This document shows positions 14,411 to 27,584 of a DNA stretch of 64,000 nucleotides, piece after piece. The first letter of the stretch is position 1. Every line of letters begins with the position of its first letter. This stretch comes from Paramecium sonneborni. Its lineage: Eukaryota; Ciliophora; Oligohymenophorea; Peniculida; Parameciidae. The DNA is taken from positions 649,248-713,247 of the forward strand of contig CAJJDN010000026.1 of the NCBI GenBank assembly GCA_905182985.1, read 5' to 3'. Position numbers and translations under genes: made by a program. Below the pieces are notes generated by a model that saw only the letters and a program-made list of their open reading frames with translations, was not told the origin of the DNA and did no database searches.

Positions 14411-14532
14411 TCACTTGTTAAATTAGATAAATTTATTTTATTTGAACATTTATTTATAAATAGAGTTCAAAATTTTTAATATAATAACAAAGAACATATA
14501 TTTATTAAACATTAAATGATAATAATAAGTAT

Positions 14533-15262
14533 TCATATTCTTTTTAACCATTTCTTTTGATCATTCTCTTTTTTTTATTGAGTTTAAGTGACTTTATTCT
14601 TTTTATCAACTTCTTCAATAACGACCTAAAAATTTAAAAGAAATTAATACTTAATTATTTCCTTTTAAAATATTTGCTTCTTATTTTACTGCATAAATAG
14701 TAGTTAATAATTTAGCTCTTTTAAAATATTCATCATAATTTTCCATAAATAATTTTCCAGCTTCTTCATTTAAAGAACTTTCTGGAAAAGGAACAATTAA
14801 TAAACATTTGATAACTTCAAATATATGTTTTAAAGACCATTAGATAGGATTCCAATCTTTCTTTAATGTATTAACACAAATTTCTCCTTTTTCTGAAACA
14901 TTTGGATGAAAGATTTTAGTATTAAATAAGCCTAATATGAGATATTAGAATACCTTTAGGAGCCATTTATGGGAATTATGGTGGTAAGATCAATTTACAT
15001 CTGAAAACACCTCCTTAGAATGGGGTGTCAACTAAAATAAAGGATAATTTTTACCTGGACCTTCAATATCAGCCTAGATATCAAATACATCTTATTCATT
15101 AAATATAATATGAACACCTAATATATGAATAAGATATAAATGTACCATCAATAGGTTATTTAATAATCATCTATAATTACTTAGCTATGATGGGAGCAAT
15201 TTGAGGATTAATTTATGGCTCTTGAATCTAAGTAATTGATATTGATCATAAAGCTATACCAT
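14533..15262 (-). CDS. UBE2S: ubiquitin-conjugating enzyme E2, UBE2S-like
   Basis: An E2 of about 199 aa assembled from several exons. The start codon (15262-15260) lies directly before a 32-nt intron (15259-15228). The UBC core reads [52 protein letters not shown] and LKKDWNP. The catalytic Cys sits in GEICVN after the HPN motif. The helix [19 protein letters not shown] and [13 protein letters not shown] match UBE2S better than other E2 classes. A Lys-rich C-terminal tail after the core ends KKWLKRI, resembling the basic tail with terminal hydrophobic/Arg motif by which UBE2S docks on the APC/C. Expected role, from the family: elongation of K11-linked ubiquitin chains on APC/C substrates. 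Stop is TGA at 14535-14533. Confidence 0.88.
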
Positions 15263-15469
15263 TATAATAGTTGCTTGGTTAATTTAAAGAAATATTTATT
15301 TAAATTATTTATACATAATCGTTAACAGAAGAAATACAAAAATAGTTCTACTTGTGATTTTGTGATTTATTTATTTGAGATATTATAAATGTTAATTAAA
15401 GTATGGAGAATTATAAAGAATCATAATGTAGATACTTATTATTATTATGAATTATATACTCATATTTAT

Positions 15470-16911
15470 TGTAGATTGAAAATTGATTTACGAATTGGTT
15501 TACCTTTATGTTAGAGAGGTGTAATTGGAGTGATTGGAGAATTCGGTGTAATATCAGCTGTTCTGGTTAAACTCTAAGGACTGAGATTATTAAATGAATT
15601 TTTGGGACTCAAAAAGTTAGTAGTTGGTATAGGGGATCCATCAAGATGAGGTAATTTCTTAACATTACTATGTCTACGAATTTTAAATTGGCATGTCTTT
15701 GCTAATTTTTCTTAGATAAACCATTAATGATTAAGAGCGTCTTATGCACTTAATCTTTTAACAGGATTTTTGTTCATAATTCCTTATAATAGACTCATAC
15801 CATGTTCACTTAATTTACATTCATCAAATCTAACCTTTGCATAGTAATTTCTCATTACTACATCATCATAATCTTTGCCTTCGAAAGGAGATTTACCAGC
15901 AATGAGAATAAACATTAAAATACCTACACTATATATATCTACTTTGTAATCATAGACTTTATCTTATAATAATTCAGGTGCAACATATCCTGGAGTTCCA
16001 CATCTTGTGAATAAATATTTACCACTTGGAGTATAATAATCTGCTAAACCAAAATCACAGATGCAAATATCCTCTAAATCATCTTTTTTTCTTAACATAA
16101 TATTTTCTGGTTTAATATCTCTATGTAATATTCCTTATTCATGAATAAATTGACAAGTTTTTAATAATTTGTAAATTAATTTTGAACATTTTTCTTCAGA
16201 AAAAGGAGGAGACTTCTTCATAAATTTATGTAATTCACCTCCTCTCAAATACTCAAGAACTAAGTATAAGTATTCTTCTCCTTCAAATACTTCATACATT
16301 TTTATTACAGAATCATGTTATAGTTTTCTCATTATGGAAGTTTCTTTAATAATCGATAATTTATCAACTTCTTCTTTAAGATCAGATTTTCTAAAACATT
16401 TAATTGCATACTCTTATCCATCAATCTTAGAAATAGCCTTAAATACCTGATAATTATAATCATATAATGAAATACTTCAGCAAAATTGCCTTATCCTATT
16501 TTTTTAAGTAATGTGTATTTTTAAGAGAAGGTTCTTTAAATACAATATTTTTTAAGATAATTGAACCAAGTTTCAACATCACCATACATTTCAAAGGATT
16601 ATTTATTTTGTAGAAATCTAATTCCTTGACCGACTACTGGATTTTTAATCAGCTCCATAGTAATATTGATCAAATTAACCCACTTATGTACTTCCTATTA
16701 TTTTAGTACTCTTTAAATTTACTTAATCTTTAAATAGTAATAGATAATGAGTCATAATTCCAACTTTACGTTTAACAAATTCCTTTTCCTTATAAACAAG
16801 CATATTGTCTTTTAATTCCATTTAGACTACTTTAGCAGGGAACTGAGTTTATGTCCAGAAGGATTTTTGTTCTTAGTCATCAAAAAATGAATCTTTAATA
16901 GTGTAGTCCAT
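15470..16911 (-). CDS. PH-like domain + CaMK-type Ser/Thr kinase
   Basis: About 460 aa. The start chosen is ATG 16911-16909 (MDYTIKDSFF); an in-frame ATG at 16962 would overlap the start of the divergent ULK-like gene. The N-terminal ~140 residues look PH-like (HYLLLFKDQ, ending in the helix DVETWFNYLKKY). The kinase domain starts YTLLKKIGQGNFAEV, then a 29-nt intron. It has [46 protein letters not shown] and YSVGILMFIL. All catalytic residues are present, so it should be active. The C-tail (KKLPHLDGSPIPTTNFLSP, then TPNSPITPITP) is Ser/Thr-Pro-rich, a likely phosphoregion. It belongs to the same family as the genes at 25880, 27585 and 50776. Confidence 0.86.
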
Positions 16912-16960
16912 AAAGTTTAATTTTTAATCAATATAACAAACTAAATAAATAATATCAGAC
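16912..16960. promoter_or_regulatory. extremely short divergent promoter region
   Basis: At most 49 bp separate the two divergent kinase starts (16911 minus, 16961 plus). If the upstream minus-strand ATG (16962) is used, the start codons overlap at CATG (16960-16963). Both 5' leaders and promoters must fit here or lie inside coding sequence. No obvious element other than A/T runs. Confidence 0.4.
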
Positions 16961-18749
16961 ATGAAATTTGCTTAAGTTACAGCAGCTGCTTTTTAATCCG
17001 GAAAAATAGTGAAGTTTGAGCATTATAGTTACAGTGTGAATGATTAAATTGGGTCAGGTTTCAGTAGCTAAGTGTTTAAAGGCAAAAATGAGAATACAAA
17101 TGAGACCGTTGCGATAAAAGTATATTTATGATATGATCAATCAGATAATTGATAGAAGTAAAATAACAAATGAAGTTGAAGAGTTCTTGTTGAATCAAGA
17201 GATTCGAGCCTTATCACTCATGAATTCAGAAAACATAGTAAAAATGTATGATTATTATCATAAACCATAATGTACTTACATTGTAACTGAATATTGCAAT
17301 TAAGGTAAATAGAAATTCAAGAATAATAGGGGATTTGGGACAATTAATAAAAAGAAAATAGAGAATTGATGAAATAGAAGCTATTAAAATAATGAAGCAT
17401 ATCGTAAATGGTTTTAAGGAATAAGTTTAAAAAGGAGTTATTCACAGAGATTTGAAACCAATAAATATTTTAATAAGAAATGGGATACCAAAGATAGCAG
17501 ATTATGGATTTTCAAAGATGATGAATGCACCACCAGAAACAATCTACTACAATGTAGGTACAGCATTATATATGTCTCCATAAACTATGATTAAAAATAT
17601 CTATTCTGAAAAAAGTGATATTTGGAGTTTGGGAGTAATCTTCTATGAAATGTTATATGGATAAGTTCCATTTTCAGCTTAGAATGAAAAAGACTTGGCT
17701 CAAATAATGTTAAAGACAGTACCATAATTTCCATAAAATATTCCAGTATCAAAAGAAACAATAGAGTTCATATTAAAATGTCTATCTGTAGATGAATCAA
17801 AAAGATTCTCTTGCAGTGATTTAGAACATCATCCCATCTTCTATCGCAGACATACTATGACTGCACCTCGACCTATTGCAGATAGAATTCCATCAGTTAA
17901 AAATCGAGACCATTATTCTCCTTAAAGAGCTACAGAATATCATCCTACTCGTAAGATTAATTTTATAGCTTAAACTGCTATGCCTTAATCTGCATTAAAA
18001 AGTAGAGAAAGTGTTAGATACCTAACTTAAAATGATGAAGTAATTTAAGCTTAATTCTAATTTATTGAATTGATGTTTAGAATCCTTAAAGTTCTAGATA
18101 AACAACAAGTACTCAATTAAGATTTTTAAATCAAATTAAAATTCTTGATTATTAAAAACATGTTCTTTAAGACCATTTTACTAAGAGAAGTTGTTGAAAA
18201 AAAAAAAAATGTTTTATAACTCTATGAATTTGATACCTACATTGAAACAGTAGGAAAATATTCAACTTAAGTTCATGAACTCTATCAAATTGCCAAAGAA
18301 TATCATGATAAATAAGTAAGACTCATTTTAATTCTTAGTATCATATGATTGAAAGTAATCATGCTCTCAAATAATCTGTATTAAGAGATCGAAGCTTTCA
18401 AAAAATATATGAAAACTTTAAATCAGTAACCGAGAGCTATGAATTTTATTTGCTTTTCAGCACTCTGCTATAGAGATGCATTAGAGATTTGTTTAACAAA
18501 TGTAATAGCAGACTGAATGGAGCAAGTGATTCATAATAACTACAATTGTAAGATGAAACTATGGTTTATGTATTGGAATAGTTGACATTCTACTACAGTT
18601 TGCTAAGACTTATAATAGAGAATAATAACAATATACAGATATTTACTAAGAAGGCTTAGATTAATAGGATTTTGTAGGCAGCTCCAGAATAAATTACAAA
18701 AAGCAATTTAATGAGTATCAGATAATCCATACAGGAGATGAAAATATGA
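16961..18749 (+). CDS. ULK/ATG1-like Ser/Thr protein kinase
   Basis: About 571 aa with introns 17120-17144, 17305-17329 and 18316-18338. The kinase domain begins YSVNDQIGSGFSSQVFKG, has VAIK split at intron 1, GVIHRDLKPINILIR, KIADYGFSKM (DYG in place of DFG), GTALYMSPQT (SPQ in place of APE), and KSDIWSLGVIFYEMLYGQVPF. The Gly-Phe after the DFG position and the short C-lobe resemble ULK/unc-51 kinases, which in other eukaryotes act in autophagy or ciliary/Hedgehog signalling. The C-terminal ~280 residues are helical, without a recognised domain. No other in-frame ATG lies before the glycine loop, so start 16961 is well supported despite the tiny divergent spacer. The stop TGA 18747-18749 lies 44 bp before the Rieske gene. 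Confidence 0.83.
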
Positions 18750-18793
18750 AAAGAATAACTATTTCTAAATAAATTATATAAAAGATTTAAAAA

Positions 18794-19680
18794 ATGATTA
18801 GTGGAACACTGAGAAGATCATTTATTGGCAAAGCTCATTTTGGTCTAGTTTCAGAATACAATAATAGAGTCAATTAAAAGTTATACAAAGGAGTTTAAGT
18901 ATCTGAAGCACCATAATTCTTCACAACTTCAGCAAGACCTGGAAATTTTGGTGATCATATCGATTTTAAAGTATAAATGGATAATTGGTTTGATGAAAAC
19001 AGGTAAAAATGGATTAAAGATTTGAAAATAGAGTTCATAATGAACATGAGACTGAGATCAAAAGAACATAAATTTATGCATTAAATGCCGTTTATTATGG
19101 AGGATTACTCTCTTTTGCAAGATTATTCGCAGTAGGTTTAATAGGCAGAATGGATGGATGGAAGAGATATGATAGAGATACTTATCTTGAAATGGAGTAA
19201 CGATTTTGCATTTATTTTTTAAGTATTGGAGATTTACCTCCTGGAGAAGTCATGCAAATCGTATGGAATGGTACACCAGTGTTTATTAGAAGATTGACAC
19301 AATAAGAAATTAAAGATGAAGATAATTTACCAAAAGAAACAATTTTAGATCCCAGGTAATCTAGAAAAAATAATTCATAGTTCTGAGGTTGTCCTTACTA
19401 ATTGTGGTAATACTAAGGTATTAGTTGTCAGTGCTTTGTGTACTCATTTGGGATGCATACCAATACCATATTTGGGTGCTTATAATGTAAATCCTACATT
19501 CTATCAAAGGGTTGGGTTTGTATTTGTCATGGTTCTGTTTATGATAAATATGCTAGAGTTAGACAAGGACCAGCTTTACAAAATTTACCATTTATTAATA
19601 ATTCAATCTATGATGATGTGATTGTTTGCATTGAAGAAATGAAATTCCCCAGAGAACCAAGTTAGAGATATTGGACTTGA
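18794..19680 (+). CDS. UQCRFS1: mitochondrial Rieske iron-sulfur subunit of cytochrome bc1 complex
   Basis: About 260 aa from ATG 18794 to TGA 19678-19680, with four introns (about 29, 27, 25 and 23 nt). The N-terminus MISGTLRRSFIGKAHFG is a plausible mitochondrial transit peptide. A membrane anchor GGLLSFARLFAVGLIG follows the hinge region. The [2Fe-2S] ligands are in CTHLGC (19441 onward) and, after the intron GTAAAT..AAAG, CICHGS; the Rieske fold continues with YDKYARVRQGPALQNL and VIVCIEEMKF. Role from the family: electron transfer from ubiquinol to cytochrome c1 in complex III of the inner mitochondrial membrane. The ligand pair is intact, so the protein should be functional. Confidence 0.93.
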
Positions 19681-19750
19681 AAAAACAGTATTATATTTCA
19701 TTAATTATTTATTAATGTTCCTATTTTTGTATATAATATGACTAAAATAA

Positions 19751-21111
<1,361 letters not shown>

Positions 21112-21421
21112 TACAAAAAAATATTTAAATTAATACTTATCTGAAATATAATTAATATTCTCTAACTAATTATTTTATCTTAGATATTTTTAATCTACCC
21201 TTAGATTTCACCAATAATCCCTCAATTTATTATCTCTCATTTACTCTCTTTCTTTTATTATTACTTATACAAAACGAATTTTATACAATATATAAATATG
21301 TTTTATTTTGTTTAATACTCAGAAATTGTAATTCAAATTTATAGATACATATAAACTATATATTAATAATTCAGAATAGTTTTAATACTTTATTTTATAT
21401 TTAGATTTTATAAGATATTAT
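21112..21421. other. intergenic, no gene seen
   Basis: 310 bp of AT-rich sequence between the K+ channel stop and the RPT1 start, both on the minus strand. It presumably holds the RPT1 promoter and the channel's 3' end. I see no convincing ORF or RNA. Confidence 0.4.
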
Positions 21422-24357
21422 TCAAGATTTTGTTTAGCTAATATGCCGTATTGATTGGGATCTTGCAAATGATTTTCTCATTCTCTTTCTTTTTAATTTT
21501 AATGGCAACTTTTTATTTACTTTTTTCAATTTTCCAACAACTATTTACAAATTAAATCCTGTATCATAAAATTCCATTTCTTTTTATGTATCTATATCAC
21601 ATTCCTTTTTAGCCATTAATTTTGCAATATCCATTTCAATAAATTGGACTTGATCTATATCGAAAGCCTTTCCAAATGATGATGAATACTGTTAACCACA
21701 TGGAGAAGATTATTGTGTTAATCCTTACTATTATTAGGTCTATAAAGTTAAAGCTATAGTTTATTAAAATTAGGTTTATAAAGGATCATCATCTAACTTT
21801 TCACTCTAATCAAGTTTCATCTAATTTAAGATTAGAGTAGCTCTTTTAGCGTTTGATTTATATTTCCTATCCTACATACACTGTTCTCTTTCATATTATC
21901 CGGAATTCCTATTTTATTAACAAACCCTTTATATAGAAATTCTGGTTTATTTTTTTTTTGATTTAATAGAATGACAATCCTTATTTTCAGAGACTTTTCT
22001 TTTCGAATCTCTTTTAATTTGTAAATAATTTTAAGATTTGATTGGTTTATATACTGATTCATTATCTGAATTAGTAATACTTGGGTCTATTTCTTCCTAG
22101 GCAGAATCCTATTAGAAATTAAATTTATTTGATAAAATAAATTCTGAATTGGGTCCAATTTCATTCAACAATCCTTAGTATGCACAATAGTTAAAGACTG
22201 TTGATTAAATATTTCTTAATTATAAAAGTGAGTTCTATGAATAGTTATTAATTTACATTACATTATGAATTTTTTCTTCTAATCTAGAACGTATTTTGAA
22301 TTTTCTATGTTACTTTTCATCATAATCATTTTTTTTAAATAACCTTAAACTATTAGGTGTATAAAACACAAATGGACATTTAATAAAATCATGATTTTAA
22401 TGACATAATTCACAGCCTCCCATTTTAACTCGTCCACCAAATTCAATTTAATGTTTAACTTGAAAAAAGTTTTCTCTATCTTCTTAATTGTATTTTAATA
22501 ATTCTATTAAATCATCATATGTTATGTAAGCTAGTTTTGAAAACTTAACAGCTCTAGTAGAAAATAAAGCAGGATTTTATGAAATAAAAGATTTTTCATC
22601 TAGAGCTTAACTTCTTGAATAAATTTTAATAGTTTTATTATTACTTATGTAAGCTTCAACTTCACCTTTGAGAATGAAATAAATTTTATCCACTTTTTAT
22701 CTAATAATTAAATAATCAATACCCTTCAATAGAGATGATTTCTTCAGGAACAAATGATTATTCTCTAACAAGAATGCATAACTTTTCTATGAATTAAGGA
22801 GAAAAGTTTTGCCTGAATAATTTAGATGTATACAACATATTTTTGTAAAAATCAATTTTGACTTCTCTATTTAAAGTTCCGGATAAATGAATCATTAATT
22901 TTTCACATTCAGATTCTAAATCTCTTTCTTATTTTAAAAAATATTCAAAGAATTTCTTAACTTTTACTTATAAATCCTTGTTCAAACCTCTTTTTTTAAG
23001 AAATGAATCAATCATTGTCATTCTATCTCTTAAATAATTTTTATTTTCACTCATTTGTGCAAAAATAGACCCAATACTTGAAATTGTATATCCAAAAATA
23101 ATAGAACTTAGAAGAGTAACAAAAATTACAAATATTTTTTCATATTAAGTAACCTATTTAAAAATAAATGATAATTTATATACAGGTATGATATCACCAT
23201 ATCCAATAGTTAATGTAGTTATACAAGCCCAATAAAAACTTGTAATATATCTTGCTTACCAATTATGTTCAAGTAAATTGGCTCTTTAAATCCATGTATT
23301 TTCTTCTAAAGTTGATTCTTAGATTGCAATGAAATGCCAAATACAAGCTATGATATGCGATGCAAATAAGAAGGTTGACATTAATGAAATAATATCAACA
23401 AAGGAAGCAAAATTGACTCTAAGATTCATAGTTTCAACTATATTTTCAAAAATATACATAACCTTATAGGATATTAATAGTTAATTACTCTTGATACTCT
23501 AAATAGTAATACAAATTCAACATAAGGAATATTAGATTTTCCTATCATAAATGGAATCAAAACAATAAAGTCAAGAGCAAATTTACCTTTTAAATAATGT
23601 TTAAAAATTTATGCTCTATTCATAACTAGTACACCTCTTGAATAGTAAGCAACATTAAAATTAAGTAAAATTTCAAAAACAAATACATATTAAGGTAAAG
23701 TATCTAAAAAAAAGTCTGCTCCATCAACTACGCTTATTTCAAATGAGATCTTAAGAGGAATGTATAAAATATTGATAAGAAGAATGAGAAAAACTAAGAC
23801 ATCCCAATAAAGTTTAAGAGAATGATCAGGTCTTATAGGTTTAATAATGGATCCAAATACTCTAAGAAAATTAAAGTAAAACTTAATTTTTGTTTATAGT
23901 ATTTCCTTAAAATAATTATTTACAATTTACCAATGAGCCTTATTTAGATTTGCCTCTTATCAATTTGTGTGTTAAAAAAAAGTTAAAATTTGAAGCTTTA
24001 TCTCCAATAACTTTGAATTATCTATGATCTAAATATCTCAATTTAAATTTATCTGAATTAGTCAATAAGTAAGTAACAAAACGAGCTACAAGAACTATAA
24101 TGTTAAGTGCTCTATCCTTCCATATCTAATTCTTAAAACCTTGTTTGGCTTCAAAATCATCAGAGTCTTAGGAGAGAATACTTTATTCACTAACTTCTCG
24201 GGAGAGCTTTATTTTATCAAGCATAGTGAATTAAGATTGTTTCATTTTAAAGTTATTTAAGAATTCATCATCTTGAATTATAATAGCAAATTATACTCAT
24301 AAAAACAATGGAGTTTGCCATATTTGGACTAGAAAGAGGTTCTTCGAATCCAGACAT
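21422..24357 (-). CDS. voltage-gated K+ channel with cyclic-nucleotide-binding-like domain (EAG/CNG superfamily)
   Basis: About 930 aa. Start ATG 24357-24355 (MSGFEEPLSSPNMANS), with an intron soon after. A hydrophilic N-terminus precedes six TM segments (about 23890-23060). The pore reads YWACITTLTIGYGDIIP near 23200: the GYGD filter marks K+ selectivity. After S6 comes a C-linker (LRDRMTMIDSFLKKRGL) and a CNBD-like beta-roll (KKSSLLKGIDYLIIRQ, KIYFILKGEVEAYI). The usual phosphate-binding cassette is not evident, so nucleotide binding is uncertain. The last ~330 residues are Gln/Ser-rich and disordered. It ends at TGA 21424-21422, after RHISQTKS. Paramecium encodes hundreds of such channels, used in ciliary and somatic excitability. 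Confidence 0.9.
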
Positions 24358-24499
24358 AAAAATTTAATAATTAAAATTGAATATTCATAATTTGTTGGCA
24401 AAATACTTTGAATATTATTGTTGTTTATAACATATTCAATTTAAATATAAAAATAGTAAATAACTAGTTTGTATAAATATAAATTTTATTTCTTAACAA
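24358..24499. promoter_or_regulatory. divergent intergenic region
   Basis: 142-bp AT-rich spacer between the K+ channel start (minus) and the coiled-coil gene start (plus). It probably carries both promoters; no specific motif recognised. Confidence 0.35.
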
Positions 24500-25557
24500 A
24501 TGATCAATACAACAACAAAAAGAGAGGAAAGCTTTTTGACTACAAAAGTATCTGATAGAGTCATAACAGTTGAAAATGAACAAAGATCTACATACAACTT
24601 TGTAAGAAGAAATTATTTGACGACTACATTTGCCACATTAGCAAATAGACAAACAAATGGGGTTTATAATATTGCATTTAATTCTTCATGTTGTTAACCT
24701 TGTCCATAGCCATGTCCTTAACCTTAAGCAATGCCAATGCCTATTTATATTCCAATGCCATATCCATAATAATGTGAAAAAGAATGTCATTGTGAAGAAG
24801 AAGAATAATATAAAGAAGAAGTTCTTATTTTGAGACAAAGAGTTGCTGAATTATTAAGCAGATAACCATAAGTAAAAGTAGAAAAAGAAACTGTCAAAGT
24901 TGAAAACACAACTTAAGTATTTTTGCAATTTAAAATTCTAGATAGCAGATTTGCAAATGTAGATTGAAAGATTAAAAATTAATATTAGAAATGAATCAGA
25001 TAGATTAAGATAAAAAGAGGGTGAATATATAGAATTAAGAAGTGATAATTCATCTTAATCTTTGAAAGATAGATTGGCAATCTTAGAAGTATTTTATATT
25101 GTTAAAAATAGACTTAATTATACAATTCAAAATTAGAATTGGAAAGGTTATAAGGGCTTCTTAAACAAAAATTATAAGAATTAGATGAATGGGAATAAAG
25201 ATATCATCATATGGAGAGCACTGTTACTGTAGAGAGTTCAGAAACTATGACATTAACTAGTGTAATCTTTTTATTTCTATGAAGGAAGTTGAAGTTTGGA
25301 AGTCTAAATTTAAGAAATTAAATAATGAATTTTTTGAAACCCAAGAAAAATTAACTATGGCATAAGCTGAATTAGAAGCTCTTAAAAAAGGAGGAGTAAC
25401 TGAAGTTAAATAAGTGACTGTTCAATAGAATGTCACAAGTTCATCGGTTAGTAGAGTTATTGAATAATCTTCGAGAGGAAGTAGAGTTATTGAATAATCT
25501 TCGAGAGGATCTAGAGTTGTAGGGGATTCTAATCTAAGTGGAAAGTTATATCCTTGA
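24500..25557 (+). CDS. Cys/Pro-rich head plus coiled-coil structural protein, unknown
   Basis: About 315 aa with several introns, including GTATTT..CTAG near 24920 and GTAATC..GAAG near 25262. The N-terminus has INTTTKREESFLTTKVSDRV. Next is a Cys/Pro/Gln segment (SSCCQPCPQPCPQPQAMP, then KECHCEEEEQ). A helical coiled-coil region follows (EEVLILRQRVAELLSR, DLQMQIERLKI). The end carries a repeated SRVIEQSSRG unit. It looks like a cortical or cytoskeletal protein. A KVEKETVKVEN stretch faintly recalls alveolin-type Lys/Glu/Val repeats, but this is weak. No enzyme motifs. It ends at TGA 25555-25557. Confidence 0.65.
25448..25508 (+). repeat. 30-bp tandem coding repeat, two copies
   Basis: A 30-bp unit (starting agtagagttattgaataatc) occurs twice in succession and starts a third, diverged time. 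It encodes SRVIEQSSRG. The copies are nearly identical in DNA as well as protein, suggesting recent slippage or duplication at the 3' end of the coiled-coil gene. Confidence 0.8.
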
Positions 25558-25621
25558 AAATATTTGAACCAAAAAACAATATAAAAATATTAATATAAAT
25601 ATATTTATAAAATATAAAAAA

Positions 25622-25693
25622 AGGACCTACTTGGATTCGAACCAAGGTCTTGAGGGTTAAAGCCTCAGGTACTAACCACTATACGATAGATCC
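25622..25693 (-). tRNA. tRNA-Gln, anticodon UUA (reads UAA as glutamine)
   Basis: A complete cloverleaf of 72 nt folds on the minus strand. The acceptor stem is GGATCTA/TAGGTCC with one T-G pair, then discriminator T (25622). The D arm has TAGTGGTTAG in the loop. The anticodon stem is TGAGG/CCTCA, with 7-nt loop CTTTAAC giving anticodon TTA (25660-25658). The variable loop is AGAC. The T arm is CTTGG/CCAAG with loop TTCGAAT. A T-run follows downstream, as expected of a Pol III terminator. Anticodon UUA pairs with UAA. U73 fits eukaryotic glutamine identity and ciliate suppressor-like tRNA-Gln. The A and B boxes are internal. No intron. Confidence 0.95.
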
Positions 25694-25879
25694 TATAGTT
25701 ATACTTTTACCTATCAGAAACTATTTCAATATATCTATAAGCTAATAATAATTATACACTTGGAATAATTAAATATACATTCAAACTTATTATAATTAAT
25801 ATTATTGTATTTATTGAAAATTCTCTGAAAATTTAATTTATATTAATTAATTAGAATAAATAACAAATATACACTAATT
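25694..25879. other. intergenic, no gene seen
   Basis: 186 bp of AT-rich DNA between the tRNA 5' end and the stop of the kinase gene. It includes the tRNA upstream region and kinase 3' flank; nothing recognisable. Confidence 0.35.
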
Positions 25880-27304
25880 TCATTTTGTATTCAATTTTTT
25901 AAAAGAATTTTTGAATTACCAAGACGAAGATAATTTTCCATAATTTTCTGAGTTGGAAAATTTATCAATTTTCTCATTTTAATAATAAGGACTTGCCTAA
26001 GCTTTATAATAAATTTTAGAACTCAGTATTTTAGGACTACCATTTTGTGATGAATTTCTTGAACTCTAAAAGATTAAAGGCTTGAGTACTGGGGATTAAG
26101 CTTTTCTTTTATTGACATCAACATTGGTTCTCACTACAAATCTTTATTCTTCATTTTATAAGTAAGGATGCTTTAAGGCTTATTTAGCTGATAATCTATT
26201 TACTGGATCATCTTATAATAATAATTTTAAAAAACATAATCCATTATTAGATATTTCAGGGACATTTAAAAAATCAATATGACCTAGAAAATTTTTCATA
26301 ATTGTTTCTTTTGTCGATGATGATTAATATGGATCCTTACCAAATAAAATTTAATAACCCAAAATTCCAATACTATACATATCTACTTTTAAACCGTATG
26401 TTTATTTTCTTAAAATTTCTGGAGCTACACAACCAGGAGTTCCACAATATTTATATAAATATTTATTCTCATCATTAGCTTTTTCGGCTAACCCAAAATC
26501 TATTAAACAAAGAGAATTAAAATTGTTTGCTGTCCTTAACATTAAATTACATTTTTTTATATCCCTATGAAATATACCATAATTATGCATATAACATACT
26601 CCTTATAGAATAGATTTTAATATTTATTTGGCCTTTTCTTCATTTAATTTTTCATCTCCAACTATATTTTTCAAATCTCCTCCTTCTAAATATTCTTAAA
26701 CAAGTATAATTTAAGTGTTTGATTCAAAAACACCTTTGTATTGAATGATATTTGGATGATTTAATTATCTCATTATCTTTATTTCCATTTTTATTGATTA
26801 TTTGATAGTTGGGTCTTTTTCAGATAAGGATTTATCAAACACTTTTATTGCATAGTTTTGATTATCTATCTTAGAATGCACTTAATAAACCTAAATTTTA
26901 TTTTATTTCTTACATTAGCTGCTGATCCACTCCCAAGCAATCGTAATATCTGAAAATTCGAAATAAAATCTAAACTGATACATTCTTTCATCAATATACC
27001 TATCCAACTTTTTATTTGACCAAAAAACTCAATCATTTTGCTATTTTTTTCCAATTTAAAGCCAACTATTTCACTATCTTAATTTCTTAAAATTGTCAAA
27101 AAGGCCTCTTAAAATGAGATATATTTCTAATGTAAATTCTATATATACATTTCTTGAATATTTAATATGTTGTGTTCCAATCTATAAATTTTTTTCTTTA
27201 ACTTTTTCTTAATATTTAACCACAACCTAAGCATTTTATTAAGAAACAAAGTTTGTATTTGTGATCCATACATTTGTATCAGGTGAGAAAATAGAATTAC
27301 GCAT
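25880..27304 (-). CDS. PH-like domain + CaMK-type Ser/Thr kinase
   Basis: About 450 aa from ATG 27304-27302 (MRNSIFSPDTNVWITN) to TGA 25882-25880. A 22-nt intron near 27140 is needed to avoid an internal TGA. The N-terminal ~130 residues resemble the PH-like module of its paralogues, ending MIEFFGQIKSWIGILM. The kinase domain begins FQILRLLGSGSAANV and has [31 protein letters not shown] and CGTPGCVAPEIL (Cys for the usual Tyr). HRD, Asn and DFG are intact, so it is likely active. The C-tail is Ser-rich and basic. It stands 280 bp downstream of the related but degenerate kinase at 27585-29079 on the same strand, consistent with an old tandem duplication. Confidence 0.84.
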
Positions 27305-27584
27305 ATCTAAGTTATTTGAAACTTTCTAATTTGTTTGATACATAAATTTAATCAAATTAAGATTTCTAATAATATAAATTATAAAGATTCATCCATGCCG
27401 AATCGATATATTTGAAAAATAATTTAACTTTCTTTATTTTTAATTATTTGTTTTTCTTATGTTCCACATATATTTATTTTAATCTGTTATCTCATAGAAA
27501 AACCATAGAGAAAAAACGAAAAAATTTAATAATACCCATTATTAATCAATAATTTAGAAAAAAAGAATTCATAATTATTCATTT

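Noticed and set aside
21832..22062. Minus-strand ORF of 76 codons
   Set aside because: It is on the same strand as the K+ channel gene but in another frame; the channel's own frame is open there to TGA 21422-21424.
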